DNA from: Wohlfahrtiimonas sp. G9077
GTDB lineage: Bacteria; Pseudomonadota; Gammaproteobacteria; Cardiobacteriales; Wohlfahrtiimonadaceae
Direction: 5' to 3'
Assembly (NCBI RefSeq): GCF_002252155.1
Contig: NZ_NEFD01000003.1
Coordinates: forward strand, 1 to 64,000
DNA: 64,000 nucleotides
The notes under the pieces were generated by a model that saw nothing but the letters and a program-made list of their open reading frames with translations, searched no databases and was not told where the DNA came from. This document shows, piece by piece, positions 54,915 to 63,757 of this stretch (its first letter is position 1; each line of letters opens with the position of its first letter). A program made the translations under genes and the position numbers.

Positions 54915-56621
54915 ATGAAAACTATCATAGAATCCGCGTTACACAGTGCTGTAGAGACATTAAACAGCACTGAAAATTTCAACATTCCTTCTGAAAAGAT
55001 TGCTTTAAGCATCGAGCGCACACGTGATGTGGCGCATGGTGACTTTGCCAGTAACTTAGCCATGATGCTCGCTCGTGACCTTAAAAAGTCACCACGACAA
55101 ATCGCGGATATGTTAATTGCCGCATTGCCAAGCAATCCAATGATTGAAAGCGTAACGGTCGCTGGCGCAGGCTTTATGAACTTTACATTGGCAAAACAAG
55201 CTTACTTCAATGAATTGAACGAGGTCCATGCCAAAGCTGATCGCTATGGCCACAACACCATTGGGCAAGGGGATAAAGTACAGGTGGAATTTGTGTCTGC
55301 CAATCCCACAGGTCCTTTACATGTTGGGCACGGTCGTGGTGCCGCTGTGGGTGACTCCTTAGCGCGCATTATGGCGGCCAATGGTTATGAGGTGACCAAA
55401 GAGTTTTACTACAATGATGCCGGTGCACAAATTGATAATTTAACATTGTCTGTAAAAGCACGCATCGATGGTCAAACGCCTGAAGATGAATCATGGCCAG
55501 CCGATGGTTATCGCGGTGATTACATCATGGACATTGCCAACGATTTTCTTGCGAAAAAAACTGTGCAAGCAGATGATCGCAGCATCGTAGCAACTGGTGA
55601 TAAAGAAGATTTAGCAAACATCCGTGAATTTGCAGTGGCGTATTTGCGTCATGAGCAAGATTTGGATTTAAAAGCCTTTGATGTGAATTTTGATGTCTTT
55701 TTCTTAGAATCCTCTTTGTATAAAGATGGTTCTGTTGAAAAAACAGTGACAGAATTGACAAACAACGGCTTTACCTATGAGCAAGATGGCGCATTGTGGT
55801 TAAGAACCACAGACTTTGGGGATGATAAAGACCGAGTCATGCGTAAAAAAGAGGGTGGATACACCTATTTTGTGCCAGACGTGGCATACCATCGCAATAA
55901 ATGGGAACGCGGCTTTAAACGTGTGGTCAATGAACAAGGCGCGGACCATCACGGTACGATTGCTCGCGTTCGCGCAGGTTTACAAGCCTTAGAAATCGGT
56001 GTGCCAAAAGGTTGGCCAGATTACGTATTGCACCAAATGGTGCTTGTGATGCGTGATGGTCAAGAGGTGAAAATCTCTAAGCGTGCTGGCAGTTATGTGA
56101 CACTTCGTGATTTGATCGATGAAGTGGGCAAAGATGCCACACGTTACTTCTTAGTGGCGCGTAAACCCGATTCACAATTGCAGTTTGACATTGATTTAGC
56201 CCGCAGCCAATCTTCGGAAAACCCTGTGTACTACATTCAATATGCTCACGCTCGCATCTGTTCATTGTTAGATGAGCGCTCTAAACAACAAGCTTTTGAT
56301 GCCAACAGTGCCAAAGCCCATGTGGATCGTTTAGACACTGAATTAGATTATGAATTGATGCGCGTGATTTCTCGTTTCCCTGAAATGGTGATCTCTGCAA
56401 ACAATAACAACGCACCGCATTTAATTGCCGCTTATTTACAAGAATTGGCAGGTGCTGTGCACAGTTATTACAATGCAAAAGATGAAGAGGGCAAAGCGAT
56501 CCGTATTTTAACGGATGATCAAGCATTGCAAGATGCAAAGCTTTACCTTTTATCCTCGGCAAAACAAGTGATTGCCAATGGTTTACACCTATTAGGATTA
56601 ACAGCGCCTCATAAAATGTAG
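54915..56621 (+). CDS. argS: arginyl-tRNA synthetase
   Basis: A 568-aa class I tRNA synthetase with the N-terminal Add1 domain (1-110), the HIGH-like motif PTGPLHVGHGRGA near residue 130 and the arginine-binding ADHHGTIAR and GQEVKISKRAG segments. The C-terminal helical anticodon-binding domain (DALRP-type) covers about 450-568. Class I ArgRS lack a canonical KMSKS and need tRNA for adenylation. It starts ten bases after proQ and may be cotranscribed. It is followed by an FtsN-like gene, a common gammaproteobacterial pairing. Confidence 0.97.
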   Translation: MKTIIESALHSAVETLNSTENFNIPSEKIALSIERTRDVAHGDFASNLAMMLARDLKKSPRQIADMLIAALPSNPMIESVTVAGAGFMNFTLAKQAYFNELNEVHAKADRYGHNTIGQGDKVQVEFVSANPTGPLHVGHGRGAAVGDSLARIMAANGYEVTKEFYYNDAGAQIDNLTLSVKARIDGQTPEDESWPADGYRGDYIMDIANDFLAKKTVQADDRSIVATGDKEDLANIREFAVAYLRHEQDLDLKAFDVNFDVFFLESSLYKDGSVEKTVTELTNNGFTYEQDGALWLRTTDFGDDKDRVMRKKEGGYTYFVPDVAYHRNKWERGFKRVVNEQGADHHGTIARVRAGLQALEIGVPKGWPDYVLHQMVLVMRDGQEVKISKRAGSYVTLRDLIDEVGKDATRYFLVARKPDSQLQFDIDLARSQSSENPVYYIQYAHARICSLLDERSKQQAFDANSAKAHVDRLDTELDYELMRVISRFPEMVISANNNNAPHLIAAYLQELAGAVHSYYNAKDEEGKAIRILTDDQALQDAKLYLLSSAKQVIANGLHLLGLTAPHKM

Positions 56622-56628
56622 TTTTGCG

Positions 56629-57399
56629 ATGTTCAACGTGAAAAAACAAGCTGAAAAACTGAGTCACAATCCGCTTTCGTCCGGGGAGAAAAGTCCACGG
56701 GCGGTGGCGAATCGACGCCTGATTATTGTGACGCTCATCCTTGCCGCGATGACGTTAGGTCCGGGGGGATTTTCAGCTTGGCAGGCACATCGTGCTGAGA
56801 AAAAACAGGCCAAAGAAGCGGCGGCTCAATTGCTTAAAGAACAGAAAGCTGCGAAGAAAAAGGTGATCAAGCCTTTATCGGATGAAGATTTTGAGGGGGC
56901 AAAAGAGTACAACTTTTACACGCAGTTAGAAGAACGTTCGCTCAATTTGCGCACAGAAGATCGCTTTGGTGGCATGATGATTGATAATGTCAATAAGCCA
57001 CCACAACTGCAGTTAGAGAGCGTGGTTCAGCCCACAAAAACAGATACGAAAGTGGCGCTCAAGCCAGAGTCACCTAAAAATAATCAGCCTGTTAAAATGG
57101 CGCCTTTGGTGCTAGAGAGCACACAAAAAGTGAGTGTGCGTCAAGAAAAACCCACCCCACAGCAAACGGCAAATAAAACGCGCATTTTGCAAATTGGTAG
57201 TTTTATCTCTCAAAAAGAGGCGGAAAAACAGCAAGCAAAATTGTCGCAGTATGGCTTTGCCCCTCGCATCATTCAAGGCAAAAACAATGCCCAAAAAACC
57301 GTTTATCGTGTGCATTTAGGTCCCTTTTCAGATAAGGAATTGAATGCGATTAAAGAGCGTTTAGGGTCATTAAAGATCAGTTACTTTGAAGTAAAATAA
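56629..57399 (+). CDS. ftsN: SPOR-domain cell division protein, FtsN-like
   Basis: A 256-aa single-pass membrane protein: a short cytoplasmic N terminus (1-29), one transmembrane helix (about 31-50, LIIVTLILAAMTLGPGGFSAW), a charged and then Pro/Gln-rich periplasmic linker (about 51-182) and a C-terminal SPOR domain (183-256: RILQIGSFISQKEAEKQQAKL, RVHLGPFSDKELNAIKERL) that binds denuded septal peptidoglycan. Architecture and position after argS match FtsN or a DedD-like division protein. It begins seven bases after argS, without a clear Shine-Dalgarno. Confidence 0.82.
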   Translation: MFNVKKQAEKLSHNPLSSGEKSPRAVANRRLIIVTLILAAMTLGPGGFSAWQAHRAEKKQAKEAAAQLLKEQKAAKKKVIKPLSDEDFEGAKEYNFYTQLEERSLNLRTEDRFGGMMIDNVNKPPQLQLESVVQPTKTDTKVALKPESPKNNQPVKMAPLVLESTQKVSVRQEKPTPQQTANKTRILQIGSFISQKEAEKQQAKLSQYGFAPRIIQGKNNAQKTVYRVHLGPFSDKELNAIKERLGSLKISYFEVK

Positions 57400-57471
57400 A
57401 TCAAAGCAACGTGAGATTTAGCACAAAATCAAGTATAGTAGTCAATTAGTTTTCAGAGTGAAGGAAAGATT

Positions 57472-58047
57472 ATGGCGCGCGGAATTAATAAGGTCATTTT
57501 GTTAGGTCATTTAGGGCGTGATCCTGAAGTAAAGTACATGCCAAATGGCAATGCAGTTGCAAACATTACCATTGCAACATCTGAAAAATGGAAAGATCGT
57601 AACACAGGGCAAGATCAAGAGCGTACCGAATGGCATCGCGTGGTGATCTTTGGTAAGTTGGCTGACATCGCAGGACAATATTTGCGTAAAGGTTCTCTGG
57701 TGTACATCGAAGGGCAGTTGCAAACACGCAAGTGGACTGACCAATCTGGCCAAGATCGTTACACAACAGAAATCGTTGTGAACATGACAGGCACCATGCA
57801 GATGCTAGATCGCAAAGGTGCAATGGATGGCGCACAAGGCGATTATGGCGCTCAAAATATGGGTGGATATGATCAAGGAGCCAATTATGGCGGTCAACCA
57901 CAGCATTCTAGCGCGCCCATGCGCGGGCAATCTGCACCACAATCAGGCGGTTATGGCGCAGCAGCACCCACACAATCTGCGGCGCCTAAGCCACCTGCAG
58001 TGCCTGCATTTGATGAAGATAAATTTGATGATGATATTCCATTCTAA
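57472..58047 (+). CDS. ssb: single-stranded DNA-binding protein
   Basis: A 191-aa SSB. The OB-fold domain (1-112) has the typical start [25 protein letters not shown] and the segment [24 protein letters not shown] Gly/Gln-rich linker with repeated Tyr/Gly (about 120-170) leads to the acidic C-terminal tip DDDIPF that recruits replication and repair proteins. Length matches E. coli SSB (178 aa) within a little linker extension. AAGGAAAG precedes ATG 57472. A terminator follows. Confidence 0.97.
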   Translation: MARGINKVILLGHLGRDPEVKYMPNGNAVANITIATSEKWKDRNTGQDQERTEWHRVVIFGKLADIAGQYLRKGSLVYIEGQLQTRKWTDQSGQDRYTTEIVVNMTGTMQMLDRKGAMDGAQGDYGAQNMGGYDQGANYGGQPQHSSAPMRGQSAPQSGGYGAAAPTQSAAPKPPAVPAFDEDKFDDDIPF

Positions 58048-58073
58048 ATTATCTTTAAATTACTAATGTGTAG

Positions 58074-58104
58074 AAAAACCCAGTTAAAATACTGGGTTTT
58101 TTTA
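58074..58104 (+). terminator. rho-independent terminator after ssb
   Basis: AAAAACCCAGT (58074-58084) pairs with ACTGGGTTTTT (58091-58101) around a 6-base loop, with a continuing T run. Confidence 0.9.
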
Positions 58105-58153
58105 TGAAAATAAAAAAAATTCATCAAATCATTCAAATTTTGTAAAAAAACTT

Positions 58154-58181
58154 TTGTACAATGAATTGCGTGGTATATAAT
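58154..58181 (+). promoter_or_regulatory. sigma70 promoter of chaA
   Basis: TTGTAC (58154-58159) and TATAAT (58176-58181) are spaced by 16 bases, with the start codon 32 bases after the -10. Confidence 0.75.
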
Positions 58182-58212
58182 TCGCGCAAAATACGTACAA
58201 GGGGAACATGAC

Positions 58213-59343
58213 ATGATCAAAAAAGAAGAACAAGTCATTGAAAATCAAGGCACGCGCCACAAAGAGTATGCAGTACTGTTAGCGGTGGCGGTGATCATTT
58301 TTGATGTCATTTTTAGAAACACTACATCCACACCATTTTTGGTTGTGATTAACCTCGTCTCATTGGGCGCCATTTTATACAGTGCATTTAGCGTGGTGCG
58401 CCATGCGGATATCTTTGCACACCGTTTAGGTGAGCCATATGGTTCATTGATTTTAAGTTTGTCGGTGGTGATTTTAGAGGTGAGTTTGATCACCGCTGTG
58501 ATGACCTCAGGCAGCTCTGCTGCCGAAAATGGTGGCGTTAGCCCATATGCCACATTGATGCGTGATACGCTGTATTCTCTGATTATGTTGGTCACCAGTG
58601 GTTTTGTGGGTGTTTCCTTATTGTTAGGCGGACGAAAATTTAGAACACAACACGTAAATTTAGCAGGCGTAACACAATATTTAACAGGCATCATTCCATT
58701 GGTGTTTGTGGTGCTCATTTTGCCAAGCGTATTACCATCAGGCACCTACAGCAATGGTCAATTATTGGTGGTGGCCTTTTTATCCGCAGCTTTGTATGCA
58801 GTCTTTTTGATCATTCAAACGAAAACGCATCAAAATTTGTTCATTTATGCGCATGAAGATCAGGATGAGGATCACGAAGGGGTGCCATCGCCGCATTCAA
58901 ACATTTGGCATGGCGTTTGGCTGGTTGTGCATTTGATTTCGGTTGTGGCCATTACAAAAGTGGATTCAACACCGCTTGAAACATTGCTTGGCAACTTAGA
59001 AGCCCCGAAAGCATTAACCGGTTTAATTGTGGCCATTTTGATTTTTGCGCCCGAAGGTTTAGGTGCCATTCGTGCTGTTTTGGCCAATGATTTACAACGT
59101 GCCATCAATATGTATTTTGGATCGGTATTGGCCACGATTTCATTGACAGTGCCAGCTGTGGTGATCATTTCGTTGTTAACGGGCAATAACATTGTGCTCG
59201 GACTTGATATGGTGGATGCGATGCTCTTAATCGGGATCTTTATTCTGTGTCAGGCAACATTTGCCAGCGGACGAACCAATCAAGTGGATGGCGTTGCGCA
59301 CCTTGTAATTTTTGGTGCTTATTTAATGATGATTTTAAGTTAA
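58213..59343 (+). CDS. chaA: calcium/proton antiporter (ChaA, CaCA family)
   Basis: A 376-aa membrane protein of the Ca2+:cation antiporter superfamily with about eleven hydrophobic helices. Both alpha-repeat signatures are visible: GEPYGSLILSLSVVILEVSLI in the first half and FAPEGLGAIRAVLANDLQRAINMYFGSVLATISLTVP in the second, each with the conserved Glu that binds the ion. A short acidic loop (about 215-230, HEDQDEDHEGVPS) lies between the halves. ChaA exports Na+, Ca2+ or K+ in exchange for protons at high pH. ATG 58213 has AAGGGGAA upstream. Confidence 0.9.
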   Translation: MIKKEEQVIENQGTRHKEYAVLLAVAVIIFDVIFRNTTSTPFLVVINLVSLGAILYSAFSVVRHADIFAHRLGEPYGSLILSLSVVILEVSLITAVMTSGSSAAENGGVSPYATLMRDTLYSLIMLVTSGFVGVSLLLGGRKFRTQHVNLAGVTQYLTGIIPLVFVVLILPSVLPSGTYSNGQLLVVAFLSAALYAVFLIIQTKTHQNLFIYAHEDQDEDHEGVPSPHSNIWHGVWLVVHLISVVAITKVDSTPLETLLGNLEAPKALTGLIVAILIFAPEGLGAIRAVLANDLQRAINMYFGSVLATISLTVPAVVIISLLTGNNIVLGLDMVDAMLLIGIFILCQATFASGRTNQVDGVAHLVIFGAYLMMILS

Positions 59344-59359
59344 ACGATTTAAAGGCCAT

Positions 59360-59387
59360 AAAAAAGCGATCCTAGGATCGCTTTTTT
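59360..59387. terminator. bidirectional terminator between chaA and typA
   Basis: A perfect 28-base inverted repeat with A and T runs on the two sides: AAAAAAGCGATCC (59360-59372), TA, then its complement to 59387. It separates two converging genes. Confidence 0.9.
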
Positions 59388-59405
59388 AATGCATCAGTTT
59401 ATGAC

Positions 59406-61229
59406 TTATGCGTCTTTAGAAGCACGAGCAAAACGTTTACGATCATTTTCCGTTAAGTATTTTTTACGTAAACGGATGGATTTTGGTGTCACTTCAACCA
59501 ACTCATCGTCATCGATGAATTCGATGGCTTGTTCTAACGTCATGCGAATGGGTGGCGTTAATGTCAACGCTTCATCTGTACCAGAGGCACGCATGTTTGT
59601 TAACTGTTTTGCTTTCAATGGGTTCACAGTTAAGTCGTTATCGCGTGAATGGATACCGATCAATTGACCTTCGTACACTTCTTCAGCATGGCCAATGAAT
59701 AAACGACCACGATCTTGTAAGTTAAACAATGAGTAAGCAGAGGCTTTACCTGTACCGATGGAGATCAATACACCGTTCAAACGTTGACCCACTTCGCCTT
59801 TTTTGAAAGGACCGTAGTGATCAAAGTTGTGGAACATTAAGCCTGTACCACTTGTTAATGTCATAAATTCAGTTTGGAAACCGATCAAACCACGAGATGG
59901 GATCATGTATTCTAAACGAATGCGGCCTTTGCCATCTGGTACCATGTTGGTCAATTCACCAAAGCGAATGCCCATTTGTTCCATGATTTTACCTTGGTGA
60001 TCTTCTTCGATGTCGAACGTTAATGTTTCATAAGGCTCAACTTTCACGCCATTTTCTTCACGAATGATGACTTCAGGACGGCCAACAGCCATTTCAAAGC
60101 CTTCACGGCGCATGGTTTCGATCAAGATAGACAAATGAAGCTCGCCGCGGCCAGAGATCTTGAAGCGATCTGGATCATCTGTTTCTTCAACACGAAGGGC
60201 AACGTTGTGTAACAACTCTTTCTCTAAGCGCTCTTTGATTTGACGAGAGGTCACAAATTTACCCTCTTTACCGGCAAATGGAGAGGTGTTCACTTGGACA
60301 GACATCGAAACCGTTGGTTCATCAACAGTTAATGGTTTCAAGGCTTCAGGGTGTGCAGGATCACACAATGTATCTGAGATGAACAAAGGATCAATCCCTG
60401 TAAAACAGATGATGTCGCCCGCTTGTGCAGATTCAAATTCAATGCGGTCTAAGCCGTGGAAGCCCAAGATTTTTTGAACTTTACCATTGCGTTTTTTACC
60501 ATCTGCGCCCACAACGGTCACAGGTGTATTGCATTTGATTTGACCACGTTGAATGCGGCCCACACCAATTAAGCCCACATAAGAGTTGTAATCTAATGAG
60601 GAAACTTGTAATTGGAAAGGTGCATCGATTTCAACTTTAGGTGGTTCTACGTATTTAACAATCGCTTCAAATAATGCAGTCATGTCGCCATCACGCACAT
60701 CAGGATTGTCACCTGCAAAGCCGCTTAAGCCTGAAGCATAGATGACAGGGAAGTCTAATTGCTCTTCTGTTGCGCCTAATTTGTCAAACAAGTCAAATGT
60801 TTGATCCAATACCCAATCAGGACGTGCGCCAGGACGGTCAATTTTGTTGATCACAACGATTGGCTTAAAGCCCATTGCGAATGCTTTTTGTGTGACAAAG
60901 CGTGTTTGAGGCATCGGGCCTTCAACCGCATCCACTAATAATAAAACAGAGTCAACCATGGATAATACACGTTCAACTTCGCCGCCAAAGTCAGCATGTC
61001 CTGGTGTATCTACGATGTTGATGCGATAATCATTCCAATTGATCGCCGTGTTTTTTGCCAAAATAGTGATGCCGCGTTCTTTCTCGATTTGTCCTGAGTC
61101 CATTACACGATCAGCCACTTGCATGCGTGGGTCGAATGTGCCGGATTGTTTAAGGAGTTGGTTAACGAGAGTGGTTTTGCCATGGTCAACATGGGCAATA
61201 ATCGCAATATTGCGTAATTTTTCGATCAC
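59406..61229 (-). CDS. typA: ribosome-associated GTPase TypA/BipA
   Basis: A 607-aa translational GTPase that binds ribosomes and affects assembly of the large subunit, cold growth and stress. It has G1 [10 protein letters not shown], the switch region [24 protein letters not shown] and NKIDRPGA. The C-terminal BipA-specific part includes [19 protein letters not shown] and the [13 protein letters not shown] segment. The length matches BipA (607 in E. coli). The start is GTG 61229 with AAGGG about eight bases upstream. It stands alone, with a shared terminator at 59360. Confidence 0.96.
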   Translation of the reverse strand: MIEKLRNIAIIAHVDHGKTTLVNQLLKQSGTFDPRMQVADRVMDSGQIEKERGITILAKNTAINWNDYRINIVDTPGHADFGGEVERVLSMVDSVLLLVDAVEGPMPQTRFVTQKAFAMGFKPIVVINKIDRPGARPDWVLDQTFDLFDKLGATEEQLDFPVIYASGLSGFAGDNPDVRDGDMTALFEAIVKYVEPPKVEIDAPFQLQVSSLDYNSYVGLIGVGRIQRGQIKCNTPVTVVGADGKKRNGKVQKILGFHGLDRIEFESAQAGDIICFTGIDPLFISDTLCDPAHPEALKPLTVDEPTVSMSVQVNTSPFAGKEGKFVTSRQIKERLEKELLHNVALRVEETDDPDRFKISGRGELHLSILIETMRREGFEMAVGRPEVIIREENGVKVEPYETLTFDIEEDHQGKIMEQMGIRFGELTNMVPDGKGRIRLEYMIPSRGLIGFQTEFMTLTSGTGLMFHNFDHYGPFKKGEVGQRLNGVLISIGTGKASAYSLFNLQDRGRLFIGHAEEVYEGQLIGIHSRDNDLTVNPLKAKQLTNMRASGTDEALTLTPPIRMTLEQAIEFIDDDELVEVTPKSIRLRKKYLTENDRKRFARASKDA

Positions 61230-61381
61230 TTGAGTAAGCCCTTATCAGTGAATGGTTGTGAAAAAATGAGATCAAACATTTTAGCATACTAAATGCTCAC
61301 GCTGTCAATTTTATGAATTTTATGGTAATTGGCAGCTTTTAATGAAATTAAAGGGTATATTGGAAGAAAGGAGAGCAAGCG

Positions 61382-61699
61382 ATGACTGTATATTTAATGC
61401 AAATTGATTTTCATACACAAGGCCCGTTTGGGGAACAGATGAGTGAAGTTTATGCGCCATTGGCACAAGACATTGCCGGCACACAAGGGCTCATTTGGAA
61501 AATTTGGACTGAAAACCAGGAAACCTCGCGCGCAGGCGGTTGGTATGCATTTAGTGATTATGAATCATTAGTGGCCTATCAAGAGATGCATTGTGCACGA
61601 TTGACGAGCTTTGGCATTACGGACATTGAGACGAAAATCTTCACCCCAAATGTGGCGTTGTCTGTGATTGACCATTTCCCCGCGGATTTAATTTCATAA
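61382..61699 (+). CDS. YdhR-like monooxygenase-fold protein
   Basis: A 105-aa protein of the YdhR family (dimeric alpha+beta barrel, monooxygenase-like): QIDFHTQGPFGEQMSEVYA, DIAGTQGLIWKIWTENQE, AGGWYAFSDYESLVAYQEMH and ITDIETKIFTPN. Catalytic activity is not established for the family. GAAAGGAG lies about eight bases upstream of ATG 61382. A small, probably non-functional open frame follows at 61709. Confidence 0.85.
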   Translation: MTVYLMQIDFHTQGPFGEQMSEVYAPLAQDIAGTQGLIWKIWTENQETSRAGGWYAFSDYESLVAYQEMHCARLTSFGITDIETKIFTPNVALSVIDHFPADLIS

Positions 61700-61708
61700 G
61701 GAGCATGA

Positions 61709-61790
61709 TCATGGATGAAGAGTAGATGGAGATTAAACGCATGCCTGGCATGCACATCAAAATGGAAAAAGCCTCAGAAATCTGAGGCTT
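61709..61790 (+). other. possible gene remnant and terminator after the YdhR-like gene
   Basis: A strong AAGGAG (61699-61704) is followed by ATG frames that stop at once: MDEE then TAG, and further on a 19-codon frame MEIKRMPG that ends inside the terminator. The terminator stem is AAGCCTCAGA (61769-61778) with TCTGAGGCTT (61781-61790) and T residues to 61796, and it also serves rpsU from the other side. This looks like a decayed small gene or just a terminator region; I cannot decide. Confidence 0.4.
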
Positions 61791-61822
61791 TTTTTGAAAC
61801 GTTCTAATGCAATAAAATTGTA

Positions 61823-62038
61823 TTAGTATAAGCGTTTACGATGAATTGAATCACGCATGATACGCTTATAATGGCGTTTCTGAGCAGCGGCAGCCTTGCG
61901 CTTACGCTCTTGCGTTGGTTTTTCATAGAATTCACGTGCACGTACGTCCGCGATAACGCCAGCTTTTTCACAAGCACGTTTAAAACGACGCAGAGCTACG
62001 TCAAAAGGTTCATTGTCACGAATCTTGACGGAAGGCAT
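61823..62038 (-). CDS. rpsU: 30S ribosomal protein S21
   Basis: A 71-aa S21 protein, the exact length of E. coli S21, with [20 protein letters not shown] and the very basic C terminus ending HRKRLY. It binds near the anti-Shine-Dalgarno end of 16S rRNA and helps initiation. In E. coli it heads the rpsU-dnaG-rpoD operon; here the next gene on this strand, typA, lies more than 500 bases away behind a terminator, so rpsU stands alone. The start ATG 62038 has GGGGTG seven bases upstream. Confidence 0.97.
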   Translation of the reverse strand: MPSVKIRDNEPFDVALRRFKRACEKAGVIADVRAREFYEKPTQERKRKAAAAQKRHYKRIMRDSIHRKRLY

Positions 62039-62076
62039 TAAACATCACCCCAATTAGTAATTAATTAAATAAAAAC

Positions 62077-62098
62077 GTTTTTTGAAAGTTCAAAAAAC
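62077..62098 (-). promoter_or_regulatory. inverted repeat in the rpsU leader
   Basis: GTTTTTTGAA and TTCAAAAAAC form perfect 10-base arms with a 2-base centre (62077-62098), about 40 bases before the rpsU start and just inside the leader predicted from the promoter. It could be an operator or a weak RNA hairpin. Confidence 0.5.
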
Positions 62099-62110
62099 AC
62101 CAAGCTCAAA

Positions 62111-62139
62111 ATTATATAGGAAATTGATTTTAATGTAAA
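62111..62139 (-). promoter_or_regulatory. sigma70 promoter of rpsU
   Basis: On the minus strand TTTACA (62139-62134) and TATAAT (62116-62111) are spaced by 17 bases. Transcription should start near 62104, giving a leader of about 65 bases. Confidence 0.82.
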
Positions 62140-62288
62140 AGAAAAAGCGCATTTTCTTTTGTTTGCGTCGATGATTGCCTGCAAAATTGATTTACGAGAA
62201 ATTTACTTTTCATGACGAATGTTTGCAAAAACGAACCTATACTGCTGCCATCACGATTGTATAAAAATTTCCATAAGGAGACAATTTT

Positions 62289-63662
62289 ATGAAAAAACCT
62301 TGGATGGCGCGCGTTTGTGTGGGTGTGATGGGCTCGTTGTTACTGATGAGTGTTGCCGTCTCACAAACGTTGCCCGATTGGAGTACATTGTTTGAAAATA
62401 ATAAATCCTCGATTGTGAGCATCACAGTCAAAGGCAAAGAGGAAGTGCCGACCATGCCGGGCTTTCCGTTCTTTTTTGATGAGCGCGATCCCTTTTCATT
62501 CTTTTTTGGCGAGCCAAGACAGCGCCCACAAAAGCCGCGTGAGCGAGTGGTGCAAGCAGGCGGATCTGGCTTTATTGTGGATCAAAATGGTTTGATCGTC
62601 ACCAATGCGCATGTGGTGGGCAAAGCCGATGAAATTTTGGTGCAGTTGTCTGATCGCCGTGAATTGCCAGCAAAACTTGTGGGTAAAGATGATCGCTCAG
62701 ATGTAGCAGTACTGCAAATTGATGCCAAAAATTTACCAGCTGTCAAAATTGCTGATGTGAAAGATTTAAAAGTGGGACAATGGGTCATGGCCGTGGGTTC
62801 ACCCTTTGGGCTTGATTATACCGCCACACAAGGCATCATCAGCTCCCTTGGCCGCAATCTACCTAGCGATAGTTATACGCCATTCATTCAAACGGATGCA
62901 GCGATTAACCCTGGCAATTCAGGCGGTCCGCTGTTTAACACAAAGGGTGAAGTGATCGGCATCAACTCACAGATTTATACCAGTACCGGCAGTTATGCAG
63001 GTGTGAGTTTTGCCATTCCGATTGATTTGGCGATGGATGTGGTGCAGCAGCTGCAATCCAACGGTAAAGTGGTGCGCGGCTGGCTTGGCGTACAGATTCA
63101 AGATGTCAATGCGGATTTAGCGAAAACCTTTAACCTTGATAAACCACAAGGTGCGATTGTTTCGAGCATTGTGCCCAATGGCCCTGCTGCAAAATCCGAC
63201 CTTCAAGTGGGTGATGTGATTTTATCTTTCAATGGTCAGCCCATTACCACATCGAGTGAATTGCCGGTGTTGGTTAGCCGTGCAAAAGTAGATCAACCTG
63301 CAACGCTAGAGATTTTACGCAATGGCAAAAAACAGCCCTTGACGGTGGAAATTAAAGCGATAGATGGTGATCAATTGGCGGTAACGGCACAAAACGGCGC
63401 ACAAAATGCTTTGGGCATCAGCATTGAAGCATTGCCACAAAACAGTGTGCAGCAAGGCGTTGTGATCAGTGGCGTGACCGATGGCGCTGCCTCTGATGTG
63501 GGCATTCGCGAAGGAGACATCATCAGCCAAGTCAATGGTCAAAACATTTTGACAGTGGCAGATTTCAATCAAGCGCTGGCGGCCGTGAAAAAAGGTGATG
63601 TGGTGCGTTTATTGGTGCATCGCGGTGCAAATGCCTACTTTGTGGCCGTGCCCATTAAATAA
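62289..63662 (+). CDS. DegP/DegQ-family periplasmic serine endoprotease
   Basis: A 457-aa HtrA-type protease with signal peptide (about 1-26). The trypsin-like domain carries the triad H108 (TNAHVV), D138 (RSDVAVLQI) and S211 (PGNSGGPLF), and two PDZ domains follow (about 255-350 and 370-455, with RGWLGVQIQDVNADL and AAKSDLQVGDVILSFNGQPI). It degrades or refolds misfolded envelope proteins. With two PDZ domains it is DegP/DegQ/MucD-like rather than DegS; which one cannot be told. AAGGAG lies upstream of ATG 62289. Confidence 0.92.
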   Translation: MKKPWMARVCVGVMGSLLLMSVAVSQTLPDWSTLFENNKSSIVSITVKGKEEVPTMPGFPFFFDERDPFSFFFGEPRQRPQKPRERVVQAGGSGFIVDQNGLIVTNAHVVGKADEILVQLSDRRELPAKLVGKDDRSDVAVLQIDAKNLPAVKIADVKDLKVGQWVMAVGSPFGLDYTATQGIISSLGRNLPSDSYTPFIQTDAAINPGNSGGPLFNTKGEVIGINSQIYTSTGSYAGVSFAIPIDLAMDVVQQLQSNGKVVRGWLGVQIQDVNADLAKTFNLDKPQGAIVSSIVPNGPAAKSDLQVGDVILSFNGQPITTSSELPVLVSRAKVDQPATLEILRNGKKQPLTVEIKAIDGDQLAVTAQNGAQNALGISIEALPQNSVQQGVVISGVTDGAASDVGIREGDIISQVNGQNILTVADFNQALAAVKKGDVVRLLVHRGANAYFVAVPIK

Positions 63663-63689
63663 AAATGTGAAGATTGATTCATAAATGGA

Positions 63690-63722
63690 TGAAGAAAGCC
63701 CCGCAAAGGGGCTTTTTTCTTC
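63690..63722 (+). terminator. rho-independent terminator after the DegP-like gene
   Basis: AAGCCCC (63697-63703) pairs with GGGGCTT (63709-63715) around GCAAA, and flanking purine and pyrimidine runs extend the pairing into the T run. Confidence 0.88.
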
Positions 63723-63757
63723 GGTATACTAATGGCTTTCAATCAAAAGGTGACATC

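Noticed and set aside
59360..59387. Perfect 28-base palindrome that could be an operator
   Set aside because: It lies between converging genes with A and T runs on either side, which is the form of a bidirectional terminator.
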